Part shown: piece after piece, positions 1 through 9,060 of the stretch
How positions within the stretch are numbered: the stretch's first letter is position 1
How the letters are laid out: each line of letters opens with the position of its first letter
Translations under genes and position numbers: made by a program
From: Phyllobacterium phragmitis
GTDB taxonomy: Bacteria; Pseudomonadota; Alphaproteobacteria; Rhizobiales; Rhizobiaceae
Direction of reading: 5' to 3'
Assembly (NCBI RefSeq): GCF_002980495.1
Contig: NZ_PVBR01000014.1
Span: 1 to 64,000, forward strand
Length of the DNA stretch: 64,000 bases
The notes under the pieces: model-generated
Databases searched by the model: none
The model's input: the letters and a program-made list of their open reading frames with translations, nothing else
What the model was told of the DNA's origin: nothing

Positions 1-42
1 AAGCAGTTGGACCAGATGCAACTCAAGCTCTCGTCCTCCTGA
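1..42 (+). CDS. 3' end of an unidentified gene (partial)
   Basis: Reading frame 1 is open from the window edge to a TGA at 40-42 and gives the tail KQLDQMQLKLSSS. This could be the C-terminus of the gene upstream of the LysM/M23 gene. It is too short to identify, and I cannot exclude that it is non-coding. The hairpins downstream at 73-120 fit a gene end here. Confidence 0.3.
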   Translation, partial: KQLDQMQLKLSSS

Positions 43-72
43 AGTCCCATCTCTTGTCCCAAAATCCTTCAT

Positions 73-120
73 AACCGCCTATGGCGGTTCCCCGTCAAAC
101 CCCCAGCTCTGCTGGGGGTT
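73..120. terminator. Two consecutive perfect hairpins
   Basis: AACCGCC at 73-79 pairs with GGCGGTT at 83-89 around TAT. AACCCCCAGC at 98-107 pairs with GCTGGGGGTT at 111-120 around TCT. Neither has a clear T-run, so termination is only plausible. They lie between the partial upstream frame and the LysM/M23 gene. Confidence 0.35.
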
Positions 121-194
121 ATTGGCTCTCCCAGCGTATCGGCCCGAAAACCTGTTGCGGTTTCCGAAAAGCACGACGTGCCAGTTTAAACCTT

Positions 195-234
195 ACAGCG
201 TCCTTTATGCATCCCAGAGGACGCATGGCGCTGT
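195..234. repeat. Imperfect palindrome, copy A of the ACAGCG...CGCTGT family
   Basis: An ACAGCG...ATGCATCC arm faces a GGACGCATGGCGCTGT arm across a short loop. The same family occurs at 20242-20277 with the right arm GGACGCACAGCGCTGT. Such elements recur in rhizobial genomes. This copy lies in the 5' region of the LysM/M23 gene, so a leader or regulatory role is possible. Confidence 0.5.
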
Positions 235-333
235 TATGGTATCCGTTTGGTGAATCTTTCCGATAAAAATCCAGCGATTTTAACCAGCAAGTAAGATTAA
301 CGCGCTTTAATTCACATACTTCAAGTATCGAGT

Positions 334-1866
334 ATGGACGGGTTGAACATGCGTTTCAGGGTTTTGGACCAGACGTCCCAGCGGCTTTTGCGGAATGCCG
401 CGATTGTTGTGATCGCCGGATTTGGCGCTGGCTGCAGCGCTGATACGATGCGCTTCACGGACGGCATCTATACGGGATCGACATCCAATCAGCAGTCGGT
501 GATCAACAGGCCGGTATCACAGCCATATCCGCAAGCTGCGGCTCCCGCAAATGGTGGTTATGCCGGCTCCACCAGTCGTGGCGCGGTTACGCCTGTTACG
601 CAGAGCGCGAGCGTTCAGCGCAGCAATTTGCCGCCGGTATCGTCCGCGCCGGTTGCCGGCGCCTCCAATAATACATCCCAGCAGCCGGCGCCGGTTGCGG
701 CTGCGCCCCGCGTTGTTCGCCCGGCTGCAACAGGTCAGCAGGTGGCAGCCGCCGCTCCGGCAGCCATGAGTGCTTCGGGCGAAACCCAAATCATCGTGGA
801 GCCCGGCGAATCACTTTTCGGCATTGCCCGGCGCACAGGCGTTTCGCCCAATGCGATCATGCAGGCGAACGGCATAGAAGACGCCAATAAAATCCAGGCG
901 GGACAGAAGCTGAGAATCCCGGGGCAGGGCGCGGGTGGTGGGGTCATCGCCGCCAACGGGGTGCGGACATCAGGGCCAGCAACAGGCCGGGGTGAGCCTG
1001 AGAAGGTTCTGGGGCAATTGCCGCAGACCCCTCAAGCGCCTGGCAGCCGTCCTGCCAACAGCGGTGTGGCGGTCCTGCCGCAGACGCCGACGATCAGGGA
1101 AAAGCAGCCGGGCACGACAGCCTCGGCAGCGGCCGCATCGACCACCACCGCGCCGCCGTCGCCCGGCGGCAGCTACTCGGTGCAGAGCGGTGATTCGCTT
1201 TACGGAATCTCGCGGAAGACCGGCGTGCCGGTCGACGCCATCAAGAAGGCCAATGGACTGACCAATGGCGCCATCCGCGTCGGCCAATCGCTGGTCATTC
1301 CAGGTGCTGCGGGCGGCGCAACGCAGGTGGCCAGCGCCGGCAAGGTCGATCAGGTGAAAACCGGTTCGACGCCTCCGGCGACGCAACCCGTCTCCCAGGG
1401 AGCCAAGCCCTATACGCCGCCTGCGACGAGCAACAAGGTCATCGAGGATGCGGAAAAGGACGTGGCCGCAGCGCCGACGTCGACGGGCATTTCGCAGATG
1501 CGCTGGCCTGCACGCGGCCGCGTGCTGAGCGGCTTCGGCCAGCGTAATGGCGGCTCCATCAATGACGGCATCGACATCATGGTGCCCGAGGGGACGCCGG
1601 TAAAGGCGGCCGAAAACGGCGTCGTCATCTATGCCGGCGACGGGCTGAAGGAGTTCGGCAATACGGTGCTGGTCCGCCATGAAAACGGGCTGGTGACCGT
1701 CTATGGCCACAACAGCAAGATTCTGGTCCAGCGCGGACAGAAGGTGCGCCGCGGCGAGGAAATCGCCCGCTCCGGCATGAGCGGCAACGCCAAATCGCCG
1801 AAGCTGCATTTCGAGGTCCGCAAGAATTCCTCGCCGGTCAATCCGACGAAATATCTGGAATCGTAA
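334..1866 (+). CDS. LysM-LysM-M23 lipoprotein, NlpD/DipM-like amidase activator
   Basis: The product is a 510-residue envelope protein. It has a hydrophobic N-terminus with a lipobox-like GAGC near residue 34, an Ala/Pro/Thr-rich linker, LysM domains at about 150-197 and 278-321, and a C-terminal M23 (LytM) domain at about 388-507. Two zinc ligands of active M23 enzymes are absent: the HxxxD site reads N410-D-G-I-D414 and the HxH site reads K490-L-H492, while H459 remains. E. coli NlpD has the same pattern and activates amidases instead of cutting peptidoglycan itself. A division-related amidase activator is therefore inferred; the amidase at 27606 is a candidate partner. ATG 349 is an alternative start. 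A terminator follows directly. Confidence 0.85.
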   Translation: MDGLNMRFRVLDQTSQRLLRNAAIVVIAGFGAGCSADTMRFTDGIYTGSTSNQQSVINRPVSQPYPQAAAPANGGYAGSTSRGAVTPVTQSASVQRSNLPPVSSAPVAGASNNTSQQPAPVAAAPRVVRPAATGQQVAAAAPAAMSASGETQIIVEPGESLFGIARRTGVSPNAIMQANGIEDANKIQAGQKLRIPGQGAGGGVIAANGVRTSGPATGRGEPEKVLGQLPQTPQAPGSRPANSGVAVLPQTPTIREKQPGTTASAAAASTTTAPPSPGGSYSVQSGDSLYGISRKTGVPVDAIKKANGLTNGAIRVGQSLVIPGAAGGATQVASAGKVDQVKTGSTPPATQPVSQGAKPYTPPATSNKVIEDAEKDVAAAPTSTGISQMRWPARGRVLSGFGQRNGGSINDGIDIMVPEGTPVKAAENGVVIYAGDGLKEFGNTVLVRHENGLVTVYGHNSKILVQRGQKVRRGEEIARSGMSGNAKSPKLHFEVRKNSSPVNPTKYLES

Positions 1867-1888
1867 TTCCAGCAATCGATCAACGAGA

Positions 1889-1916
1889 AAAAAGCCCGCA
1901 TCGTCGCGGGCTTTTT
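1889..1916. terminator. Bidirectional rho-independent terminator
   Basis: GCCCGC at 1894-1899 and GCGGGC at 1906-1911 form a stem with loop ATCGTC, flanked by A-run and T-run. It sits between the convergent LysM/M23 gene and the DUF815 ATPase gene and can serve both strands. Confidence 0.85.
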
Positions 1917-1931
1917 GCTTTTTCGGCTATC

Positions 1932-2795
1932 TCAGATGGCTTTTCCGAGCCGTCCGGCCAGATCCTGGATGAACTGCCAGGCGACACGGCCGGAACGGTT
2001 ACCGCGTGTGGTTGCCCATTCCAGCGCTTCCGCACGCAGCCTGGGCTCCTCATAATCGAGGCCGAAATATTTCGCATAGCCATCGACCATCGAGAGGTAA
2101 TCATCCTGGCTGCATTTATGGAAACCGAGCCAGAGGCCGAAACGATCCGAAAGCGAAACCTTTTCCTCCACCGCCTCCGACGGATTGATCGCGGTCGAGC
2201 GTTCGTTCTCGATCATGTCGCGCGGCAGGAGGTGGCGGCGGTTCGAGGTGGCGTAGAAGATCACATTCGACGGACGGCCTTCGACGCCGCCTTCAAGGGC
2301 TGCCTTCAGCGATTTGTAGGAGGTGTCGTCATGATCGAAGGAAAGATCATCGCAGAACAGAATGAAACGGTACTCGGCATCCTTGATGCTGCTCATCAGC
2401 GCGGGAAGGCTGTTGATGTCCTCGCGGTGGATTTCGATCAGCTTGAGCGGCGGACGGCCGGGGTTTTCCGCGTTGATGGCGGCCTGCACCGCTTTTACCA
2501 GGGATGATTTGCCCATGCCGCGCGCGCCCCAGAGGAGCACGTTGTTGGCGGAAAGGCCGTCGGCAAAACGGCGGGTATTGTCGACGAGGATATCGCGGAC
2601 GTTGTCGACGCCCTGAATGAGCGAGATATCGACGCGATTGACCTTGATGACGGGATCGAGCATCAGGCGTGCGGGATCCCAGACGAAGCAATCGGCAGCG
2701 GTCAGATCGGCTGGCTGGGCCGCAGGCGGCGCGATACGCTCCAGGGCGGCGATCAGCCGGTCCAGCTTTTGCGACAGCATATCTTCAGTTGTCAT
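1932..2795 (-). CDS. DUF815 family AAA-type ATPase
   Basis: A P-loop ATPase of 287 residues with Walker A GARGMGKSS near residue 88 and Walker B FILFCDDLSFD near 145. A 'RGNRSGR' arginine-containing element near the C-terminus is typical of AAA-like folds. The family is widespread in proteobacteria and its cellular role is not established. I chose ATG at 2795 (MTTEDML) because AAGGGG precedes it. The frame stays open to 2918, but that extension looks non-conserved. It is convergent with the LysM/M23 gene and divergent from yajC. Confidence 0.8.
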   Translation of the reverse strand: MTTEDMLSQKLDRLIAALERIAPPAAQPADLTAADCFVWDPARLMLDPVIKVNRVDISLIQGVDNVRDILVDNTRRFADGLSANNVLLWGARGMGKSSLVKAVQAAINAENPGRPPLKLIEIHREDINSLPALMSSIKDAEYRFILFCDDLSFDHDDTSYKSLKAALEGGVEGRPSNVIFYATSNRRHLLPRDMIENERSTAINPSEAVEEKVSLSDRFGLWLGFHKCSQDDYLSMVDGYAKYFGLDYEEPRLRAEALEWATTRGNRSGRVAWQFIQDLAGRLGKAI

Positions 2796-2974
2796 ACGGT
2801 GCCCCTTGGTCTCTAGCCCTGGATAATCGCGCTTCGGCGCCGATGGCTTATCACGCGCTTTAGGGAGCGAAAAGTGTGCGGCAGTTTTTTGTCCGGTTGC
2901 TTTTGAGACGGTAACCATTGTATTGCGCTGAACTAATTATGCTTGCACGATGAATTTCCACGAGGAGTTTTCGC

Positions 2975-3310
2975 ATGTTTGTTACCCCGGCCTACGCTCA
3001 AGCCTCCGGCACGCCTTTCGGCCCGGATGTCCTGATGAGCATCCTGCCCTTCATCCTGATCTTCGTGATCATGTATTTCCTCATCATCCGGCCGCAGCGC
3101 ACGCAGATGAAGAAACGCGAGGAGATGCTGAAGGCCATCCGTCGCGGCGACAGCATCGTGGCCGGTGCGCTGCTCGCCAAGGTGACGAAGGTTGTCGACG
3201 ACAATGAGCTCGAAGCCGAGATTGCCGAAGGCGTGAAGGTGCGCGTGCTGCGCTCGATGGTCACAGACGTGCGGGTGAAGGGCGAACCCGTCGCCGACAA
3301 CAAGAAGTGA
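2975..3310 (+). CDS. yajC: Preprotein translocase subunit YajC
   Basis: A 111-residue single-pass membrane protein of the Sec holo-translocon. It has a short periplasmic N-terminus, one membrane segment at about 19-41 ending in IIRPQRTQMKKR, then a soluble domain with GDSIVAGALLAKV. The length matches the family. GAGGAG upstream of ATG 2975 is a strong ribosome site. It is followed by secDF, the usual yajC-secD-secF order, so the products probably act together at SecYEG. Confidence 0.95.
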   Translation: MFVTPAYAQASGTPFGPDVLMSILPFILIFVIMYFLIIRPQRTQMKKREEMLKAIRRGDSIVAGALLAKVTKVVDDNELEAEIAEGVKVRVLRSMVTDVRVKGEPVADNKK

Positions 3311-3396
3311 CCGCACGGTTTCATTTTCTTTGAAGGCGCATGCCGCATCCAGGTGAGTTCATCTGGACGCGGCAGCGTCGGACTGATTGGCCCTTG

Positions 3397-5655
3397 ATGC
3401 TCTATTTCTCGCGCTGGAAGTCGGTTCTTATCTGGTTGATCGTGGCGGCGGGTGTCATTCTGGCGCTCCCCAACCTGTTCTCGCAGAACCAACTCGCAGC
3501 CTTGCCCGACTGGCTGCCGAAGCGCCAGATGGCGCTCGGGCTCGATCTGGCGGGCGGATCACGATTGCTTCTGCAATTGCCGCCCGAGAAAGCCGCCACG
3601 ACCGATGCGACGATCGCGGTGATGAAGCGGCGCCTTAGCGAGCTTGGTTATGACAATCCGCTGATCGAGAAGCAGGGCAGGGATCAGATCAGGGTCGAGG
3701 TTCCCGGTCTTTATGACGCCCAGCTCCTGAAAGATATCCTGAGCCTGGAGGGTAATTTCTCCATTCAACTGGTCGATCAATCGGTGCCGGTGAATCAGGC
3801 GATTGCGGGCACCCCACCCGAGGGCTCCGAAATCGTCTATTCCGCCGATGATCCGCCAGTCGGATATCTCGTGCGCAAGGACGCAATCGTCTCCAGCAAG
3901 AATATCATCGACGCAGAGGCCGGGGTCGATACCGGCACGCAGGATGGTATCATCACAATAACGCTCGATGCCGCCGGTAATCAGAACTTTGCCGAAACGA
4001 CGGAAGCCAATATCGGCAAGCCCATAGCCCTGGTCATTGACGATCAGGTGATCTCTGCGCCAGTTATCAGGGAGCGGATAGATGGCGGGCAGCTGCAGAT
4101 ATCAGGTGGTTTCGACATCCAGGCCGCGAGCAATCTTGCCGTGGTGCTGCGTGCCGGCGCGCTTCCTGCTCCCGTGACGGTGCTCGAGGAGCGCACGGTC
4201 GGTTCCGGCCTTGGTGAAAACCAGGCCAGCACCGGCGGGATCGCCATCGTCATCGCCGCGCTGCTGGTTGCGGTGTTCATGGTGCTGTCCTACGGCCTTC
4301 TCGGGCTCATTGCCGATATCGCGTTGGTGGTCAATGTCGCGCTGATCGTGGCGGCGCTGTCGATCATCGGCGCACCGCTCAGCCTCGCCGGTATCGCCGG
4401 CATCGTGCTCACCATCGGCATGGCGGTCGATTCCAGCATATTGATCTATGAGCGCATCCGCGAAGACAGCCGCAACGGCGCTCCGGTCCAGCAGGCGATC
4501 GAATCCGGTTTCTCGCGGGCGGTTTCCACGATTGTCGACGCCAATCTGACGACGCTGATCGCGGCGCTGGTGCTGTTCCTGCTGGGCAGCGGCGCGGTGC
4601 ATGGCTTTGCGCTTACCGTCGCCATCGGCATCGTCACGACGCTCTTCACGACATTCACCTTCACCCGGCTGATGGTTTCGGAATGGTTCCGGGCGGCAAA
4701 GCCGACGCGGGTCCCTGGCCGGTTCCTGAGGCTCGTGCCATCACGTACGAACATTCCGTTCATGCGCCTGCGCCGCCTGACGCTCGGCGTCTCGACGCTG
4801 GCGAGCATCGCGGTGATCGCTCTTTTCGCCATTTTCGGCATGAATTACGGTATCGATTTCCGCGGCGGGGCGCTGGTCGAGCTTCAGGCGCGGCAGGGAA
4901 ATGCCGATATCGCCGATATCGAGAACCGCCTGGCGGAGCTCAATATCAGCGAGGCCAAGGTCGAACCGCTCTCGCCCCGTTCGGTGCTGATCACCGTCGG
5001 CAGCCAGGAAGGCGGCGAGGATGCCGAGCAGACCGTCGCCGTCAAACTGCGCGGCGAACTGGAGGAGGATTACAGCTTCCAGCGCGTGGACGTGGTCGGG
5101 CCGACGGTTTCGTCGCAATTGTCGCGGGCAGGAACGCTTGCCATTATCCTGTCGCTGCTGGCGATCTTCGCCTATGTCTGGCTGCGCTTCCAATGGCAGT
5201 TCGCGCTCGGCGCAGTGCTGGCGACGATCCACGACGTCATCCTTCTCGGCGGCGTCTTCATCGTGTTCGGGCTCGAATTCAATCTGTGGAGCGTTGCCGC
5301 GATCCTGATCGTGATCGGCTATTCGCTGAACGATACGGTGGTGGTCTATGATCGGGTGCGTGAAAATCTGAAGCAAAACAATGTGGTGTCGCGAACAGCG
5401 CTTGTCGACGCCTCGATCAACCAGACGCTGTCGCGCACGATCCTGACCTCGGTCGTAACGCTGCTGGCGCTTATAGCGCTTTATATCTTCGGCGGCGCCG
5501 ATATGCGTTCGTTTGCGTTGACGCTCGGCATCGGCATCGTCGTTGCGACCTATTCGTCCATCTTCATTGCCGGGCCACTTCTGGTCATCCTGGGCGTGAA
5601 GACACGTTCAGGGCCGCAAGGTGGCACGGCGCAGCCAGCCGCGCCGGAAATCTGA
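3397..5655 (+). CDS. secDF: SecD-SecF fusion, Sec translocon RND accessory protein
   Basis: One polypeptide of 752 residues joins SecD (about 1-450) and SecF (about 455-752). Both halves show the RND pattern: an N-terminal helix, a large periplasmic domain ([14 protein letters not shown] in Sec[15 protein letters not shown] in SecF) and a five-helix block. SecDF uses the proton gradient to pull exported proteins out of SecYEG. The chosen start gives MLYFSRWK. The frame opens at ATG 3340, which has GAAGG just upstream, so the true start is uncertain. The 3' end lies 3 bp from the next gene, which suggests one transcript with the NDUFAF3-like gene. Confidence 0.95.
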   Translation: MLYFSRWKSVLIWLIVAAGVILALPNLFSQNQLAALPDWLPKRQMALGLDLAGGSRLLLQLPPEKAATTDATIAVMKRRLSELGYDNPLIEKQGRDQIRVEVPGLYDAQLLKDILSLEGNFSIQLVDQSVPVNQAIAGTPPEGSEIVYSADDPPVGYLVRKDAIVSSKNIIDAEAGVDTGTQDGIITITLDAAGNQNFAETTEANIGKPIALVIDDQVISAPVIRERIDGGQLQISGGFDIQAASNLAVVLRAGALPAPVTVLEERTVGSGLGENQASTGGIAIVIAALLVAVFMVLSYGLLGLIADIALVVNVALIVAALSIIGAPLSLAGIAGIVLTIGMAVDSSILIYERIREDSRNGAPVQQAIESGFSRAVSTIVDANLTTLIAALVLFLLGSGAVHGFALTVAIGIVTTLFTTFTFTRLMVSEWFRAAKPTRVPGRFLRLVPSRTNIPFMRLRRLTLGVSTLASIAVIALFAIFGMNYGIDFRGGALVELQARQGNADIADIENRLAELNISEAKVEPLSPRSVLITVGSQEGGEDAEQTVAVKLRGELEEDYSFQRVDVVGPTVSSQLSRAGTLAIILSLLAIFAYVWLRFQWQFALGAVLATIHDVILLGGVFIVFGLEFNLWSVAAILIVIGYSLNDTVVVYDRVRENLKQNNVVSRTALVDASINQTLSRTILTSVVTLLALIALYIFGGADMRSFALTLGIGIVVATYSSIFIAGPLLVILGVKTRSGPQGGTAQPAAPEI

Positions 5656-5658
5656 TCT

Positions 5659-6048
5659 ATGGCTAAGGGCATCGAATTTCGCGACGCGCATTTCCCGGGA
5701 CGTGTACCGATTGACGCCTATGGCAATGGGGGTTTTCGCTTTGCCGACATGTCGCATCGCGGCTCGATCCTTTGCCTGCCGTCCGGCATCTATGGCTGGG
5801 AGCCGGTGACGCCGCCGGTGCCGGGCCTCGGTGATATCGGCAAGATCATGGAGGAGGCGGATCAGATCGAAATCCTGCTGGTGGGAACAGGAACCGATCT
5901 GCGCCGGCTGCCGGAAGACCTGCGCGCCGTGTTGCGTGAACATCGTATTTCCGCTGATCCGATGAGCACGGGGGCTGCGGTGCGCACCTATAATGTGCTG
6001 CTCGCCGAAGACCGGGCAGTCGCTGCGGCTCTGATCGCTGTCGATTAA
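5659..6048 (+). CDS. Mth938/NDUFAF3-like protein
   Basis: A 129-residue protein of the Mth938 (DUF498) fold. Hallmarks are the glycine-rich segment YGNGGFRF, the LLVGTGTDLRRLP strand-loop near residues 74-86, and MSTGAAVRTYNVLL near the end. The human homologue NDUFAF3 is a mitochondrial complex I assembly factor. In alphaproteobacteria the gene sits beside secDF, as here. A role in assembly of membrane-bound NADH dehydrogenase is inferred from family and context. It starts 3 bp after secDF and is followed by the NDUFAF6-like gene. Confidence 0.85.
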   Translation: MAKGIEFRDAHFPGRVPIDAYGNGGFRFADMSHRGSILCLPSGIYGWEPVTPPVPGLGDIGKIMEEADQIEILLVGTGTDLRRLPEDLRAVLREHRISADPMSTGAAVRTYNVLLAEDRAVAAALIAVD

Positions 6049-6072
6049 GACAGTTTGCTGTAAGCTTTCCCG

Positions 6073-6915
6073 ATGGATGCCAACGAAACCCACTGCATGG
6101 ATTTTTTGCGCGATGCAGACCGCGACCGCTACCTCTCGGTGCTTTATGCGCCTGAGGAAAAGCGTGGGGGACTTGCCGCGCTCTACGCCTTCAATGCGGA
6201 GGTGGCGCGCATCCGCGATCTGGTGCACGATCCGCTGCCCGGCGAGGTGCGGCTGCAATGGTGGCGCGATCTCGTCAACGGTACCGAACATGGTGCGGCG
6301 GCGGGGCACCCGATTGCCGCTGCCCTGTTGAAGACGATCGACCATTATCAATTGCCGCGCACGGCATTCGACAATTATTGCGAAGCACGGATATTCGATC
6401 TCTATGACGATCCGATGCCGAGCGGCAACGATCTGGAAGGCTATTGCGGCGAGACCGCATCGGCATTGATCCAGCTTGCAGGCCTCGTCCTGGACGGCGA
6501 GGCAGCACCGCGCTTCGCCGAGCTTGCCGGGCATGCGGGTGTTGCCCAGGGCGTGACGGGGCTGTTGCGGCTGTTGCCGTTGCACCGCCGGCGAGGCCAG
6601 GTTTTCGCGCCGGCGGATTTGCTGAAAGCTGTCGGCGCGAGCCCGGAGGCGCTATTGGCCGGTACCGACAAAGATGCTCTCAATCGGGTCGTGGCGGCGA
6701 TGGCCGCGCTGGCGCAGGAGCATCTCGCCGCATTCGACAAGGCTAAGGGTGTGCTGCCCGCCGCACTCAAGCCGGCCTATCTGCCGGTTGCGGTCGTACC
6801 GGCCTATCTCAAGGCGGTCATGCGCAAAGGGGAAGACGCAGCAACGCAGATTGTCGAGATATCGCCGATACGGCGGCAGTGGATCATGTTTCGCGCGGCT
6901 ATTGGCGGGGTGTGA
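6073..6915 (+). CDS. Squalene/phytoene synthase-family protein, NDUFAF6-like
   Basis: A 280-residue isoprenoid-synthase fold. The family core is visible (YAFNAEVARIRDLV, LQWWRDLV, GYCGETASALIQL, GVTGLLRLLP). However, the first Asp-rich DxxxD site of true phytoene or squalene synthases is replaced by NAEVARIRD, so prenyl transfer is doubtful. The human relative NDUFAF6 is a complex I assembly factor. Next to the NDUFAF3-like gene, complex I assembly is the better call than carotenoid or hopanoid synthesis. No strong ribosome site precedes ATG 6073. Its stop abuts the stop of convergent trmFO. Confidence 0.8.
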   Translation: MDANETHCMDFLRDADRDRYLSVLYAPEEKRGGLAALYAFNAEVARIRDLVHDPLPGEVRLQWWRDLVNGTEHGAAAGHPIAAALLKTIDHYQLPRTAFDNYCEARIFDLYDDPMPSGNDLEGYCGETASALIQLAGLVLDGEAAPRFAELAGHAGVAQGVTGLLRLLPLHRRRGQVFAPADLLKAVGASPEALLAGTDKDALNRVVAAMAALAQEHLAAFDKAKGVLPAALKPAYLPVAVVPAYLKAVMRKGEDAATQIVEISPIRRQWIMFRAAIGGV

Positions 6916-8325
6916 TCACTCCGCCGCCACAGCCACCGCGGGCAGGCCGAGCCAGGCGCGACAATCGGCAAGCGCGCGGGCGCTCAGTGCGCGTTTCTTG
7001 GCGCTGGTCTTTTCCTTGCCGCGCAGGCGCTTTCCCTCGGTTTTCGGTGTTTCAATCGGCGGAAACAGGCCGAAATTGACGTTCATCGGCTGGAAGGAAC
7101 GCTTGCCCGGTTCGTCCTGGGAAACAAGGTGGCCTCCGGTGATGTGGCCGAGCAGCGCGCCGAACGCCGTCGTTACCGGCGGCAGCGAAGGCTCATTGCC
7201 GAAATGTTCGGCGACCGCGAAACGCCCGGCAAGAAGGCCGATGGCTGACGATTCCACATAACCTTCGCAACCGGTGATCTGTCCGGCGAAGCGCAGGCCC
7301 GGCCGCGATCTGAGTTGCAGCGATGCGTCGAGCAGCACCGGCGAGTTGAGATAGGTGTTGCGGTGCAGACCGCCAAGCCTTGCGAATTCAGCGTTTTCAA
7401 GACCCGGGATAAGCCGGAAGATCGCGGTCTGCGCGCCATATTTCAGCTTGGTCTGGAATCCGACCATATTGTAGAGCGTGCCAAGCGCATTGTCCTGGCG
7501 AAGCTGCACCACGGCATAGGCTTTCACCGCAGGATTATGGGCGTCGGTCAGCCCCATCGGCTTCATCGGCCCATGACGCAATGTTTCGGGGCCGCGCTCG
7601 GCCATGATCTCGATCGGCAGGCAGCCGTCGAAATAGGGCGTGCCTTCCCATTGCTTGAATTCGGTCTTTTCGCCATCGATCAGCGCCTGGACGAAGGTTT
7701 CATACTGCTCCTTCGTCATCGGGCAATTGATGTAGTCCTTGCCGGTGCCGCCCGGTCCCACCTTGTCGTAGCGCGACTGGAACCAGCAGACATTCATGTC
7801 GATGCTGTCGAAATGGACGATGGGGGCGATGGCATCGAAGAAGGCCAGCGCATCGGCGCCTGTCTCGGCGCGTATGGCCTCGGCGAGATCGGGCGCGGTC
7901 AGCGGGCCGGTCGCAACGATGGTGGCGCCCCAATCGGCGGGCGGCAGGCCGGTGATTTCGCCGCGCTCGATGGTGATCAGCGGATGGGCCTCAAGCTTGG
8001 CGGTGACGCCTTGCGAAAAACCGTCACGGTCGACCGCCAGCGCACCGCCGGCGGGCACCTGATGCGCATCGGCGCTCGCCATGATCAGCGATCCGGCCAA
8101 CCGCATCTCGGCATGCAGCACGCCGACGGCATTGGTTTCGGCGTCATCGGAGCGAAACGAGTTGGAACATACCAGTTCGGCCAGCCCATCCGTCTTGTGC
8201 GCATCCGTTCCGCGCACCGGCCGCATCTCATGCAGGACAACAGGAATTCCGGCCTGCGCGATCTGCCAGGCGGCCTCGGAGCCCGCAAGGCCGCCGCCAA
8301 CGATATGTATCGGCTGTTTCGACAT
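6916..8325 (-). CDS. trmFO: Folate-dependent tRNA (uracil-54-C5)-methyltransferase TrmFO
   Basis: A flavoprotein that makes ribothymidine at position 54 of tRNA using methylenetetrahydrofolate and NAD(P)H. The N-terminus has the FAD-binding motif [11 protein letters not shown], then the family blocks [11 protein letters not shown] and [12 protein letters not shown]; the latter Cys is the likely uridine-attacking residue. The lysine-rich C-terminal tail is short. From ATG 8325 (MSKQPIHI) the protein has 469 residues, near family size. In-frame upstream starts exist at 8337 (ATG), 8358 (ATG) and 8367 (GTG). It is divergent from the exported unknown at 8405. Confidence 0.93.
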   Translation of the reverse strand: MSKQPIHIVGGGLAGSEAAWQIAQAGIPVVLHEMRPVRGTDAHKTDGLAELVCSNSFRSDDAETNAVGVLHAEMRLAGSLIMASADAHQVPAGGALAVDRDGFSQGVTAKLEAHPLITIERGEITGLPPADWGATIVATGPLTAPDLAEAIRAETGADALAFFDAIAPIVHFDSIDMNVCWFQSRYDKVGPGGTGKDYINCPMTKEQYETFVQALIDGEKTEFKQWEGTPYFDGCLPIEIMAERGPETLRHGPMKPMGLTDAHNPAVKAYAVVQLRQDNALGTLYNMVGFQTKLKYGAQTAIFRLIPGLENAEFARLGGLHRNTYLNSPVLLDASLQLRSRPGLRFAGQITGCEGYVESSAIGLLAGRFAVAEHFGNEPSLPPVTTAFGALLGHITGGHLVSQDEPGKRSFQPMNVNFGLFPPIETPKTEGKRLRGKEKTSAKKRALSARALADCRAWLGLPAVAVAAE

Positions 8326-8397
8326 TGAATTCGACATATTTGCTTTTGAAATCGACATGGGCTTCACTTAACGCCTTATCGCTCGGGCTTCAACGGC

Positions 8398-8415
8398 GAA
8401 CCGCATGTGCGGTTC
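8398..8415. repeat. Hairpin GAACCGCA-TG-TGCGGTTC
   Basis: Eight-base arms with a two-base loop in the trmFO/exported-protein divergent region. It overlaps the first ATG (8405) of the plus-strand frame. It could be an operator or an mRNA hairpin; the function is unknown. Confidence 0.4.
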
Positions 8416-9040
8416 TGCCATTTTGCTATTCGTCAGGGGTTATAGAACCAGGAGGCGAACACTGTCTGAACGGGCACGGATCGGGCTGTTTGCCGCGGCG
8501 GTGATTTTTGCCGGCGGCGCGGACATTGCGGAAGCACAAGGGGCGAGCTTCAGGGTGTGTCATGGCTATGATTGCTACCGTTCGACGCGCGTAACGCTGA
8601 CCGCAGGTGATTTGAAAAGAATTGCGGCGGCGATGGCGCAGGGCATGAAATCCGCGGAAGCCGAACGCTCCGCCGTGCGCCGTGCGGTAGCAATCTTCGA
8701 AGAACGGAGCACTGCCGTCATCGGCGTTCGCGATAAAGCAAAAATGCAATTCGGCAGGGCGCGTATCAAGGGCCAGATGGATTGTATCGACGAATCCACC
8801 AACACCGACCATTTCCTGAAATTCCTGCAGAGCACGGGATGGCTCAGACATCACCGGATGGCGCGCAAGACATCGCGCGGCTTCTTCCTCGACGGGCGGT
8901 ATCCACATTGGACGGCGGTTCTGAAGGATGAACACGGCGTGCTCTGGGCAGTCGATTCCTGGTTCGAGCCCGGCGGCGGACTACCTGACGTGATGAAGCT
9001 GTCGGAATGGAAGCAAAGAGGTGTCGGCGGCCAGCGTTGA
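8405..9040 (+). CDS. Exported protein of unknown function
   Basis: No family recognised. The frame encodes up to 211 residues. A signal peptide (ARIGLFAAAVIFAGGADIAEAQG) starts about 20 residues in. The mature part has two close Cys (VCHGYDC) and a third (MDCIDE), a Trp-rich end (HWTAVLKDE, WAVDSWFEPGG), and is otherwise globular. The first ATG at 8405 lies in a hairpin and puts a charged stretch before the signal peptide. A perfect AGGAGG at 8450-8455 lies six bases before an in-frame CTG at 8462, which would give a textbook signal peptide, so CTG 8462 may be the real start. The downstream hairpin array is on the other strand. Confidence 0.65.
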   Translation: MCGSAILLFVRGYRTRRRTLSERARIGLFAAAVIFAGGADIAEAQGASFRVCHGYDCYRSTRVTLTAGDLKRIAAAMAQGMKSAEAERSAVRRAVAIFEERSTAVIGVRDKAKMQFGRARIKGQMDCIDESTNTDHFLKFLQSTGWLRHHRMARKTSRGFFLDGRYPHWTAVLKDEHGVLWAVDSWFEPGGGLPDVMKLSEWKQRGVGGQR

Positions 9041-9060
9041 GCGAAAAGGGCCTTACAAAA

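Noticed and set aside
81-266. 61-residue frame before the LysM/M23 gene
   Set aside because: It overlaps two hairpins and a palindromic repeat, lacks a ribosome site and looks like no protein family.
970-1875. 301-residue minus-strand frame
   Set aside because: It is antisense to the LysM/M23 gene, whose domains are clear; composition is Arg/His-rich as expected for a shadow frame.
6073-6915. Phytoene or squalene synthase for carotenoids or hopanoids
   Set aside because: The first Asp-rich metal site is not conserved and the neighbours point to complex I assembly.
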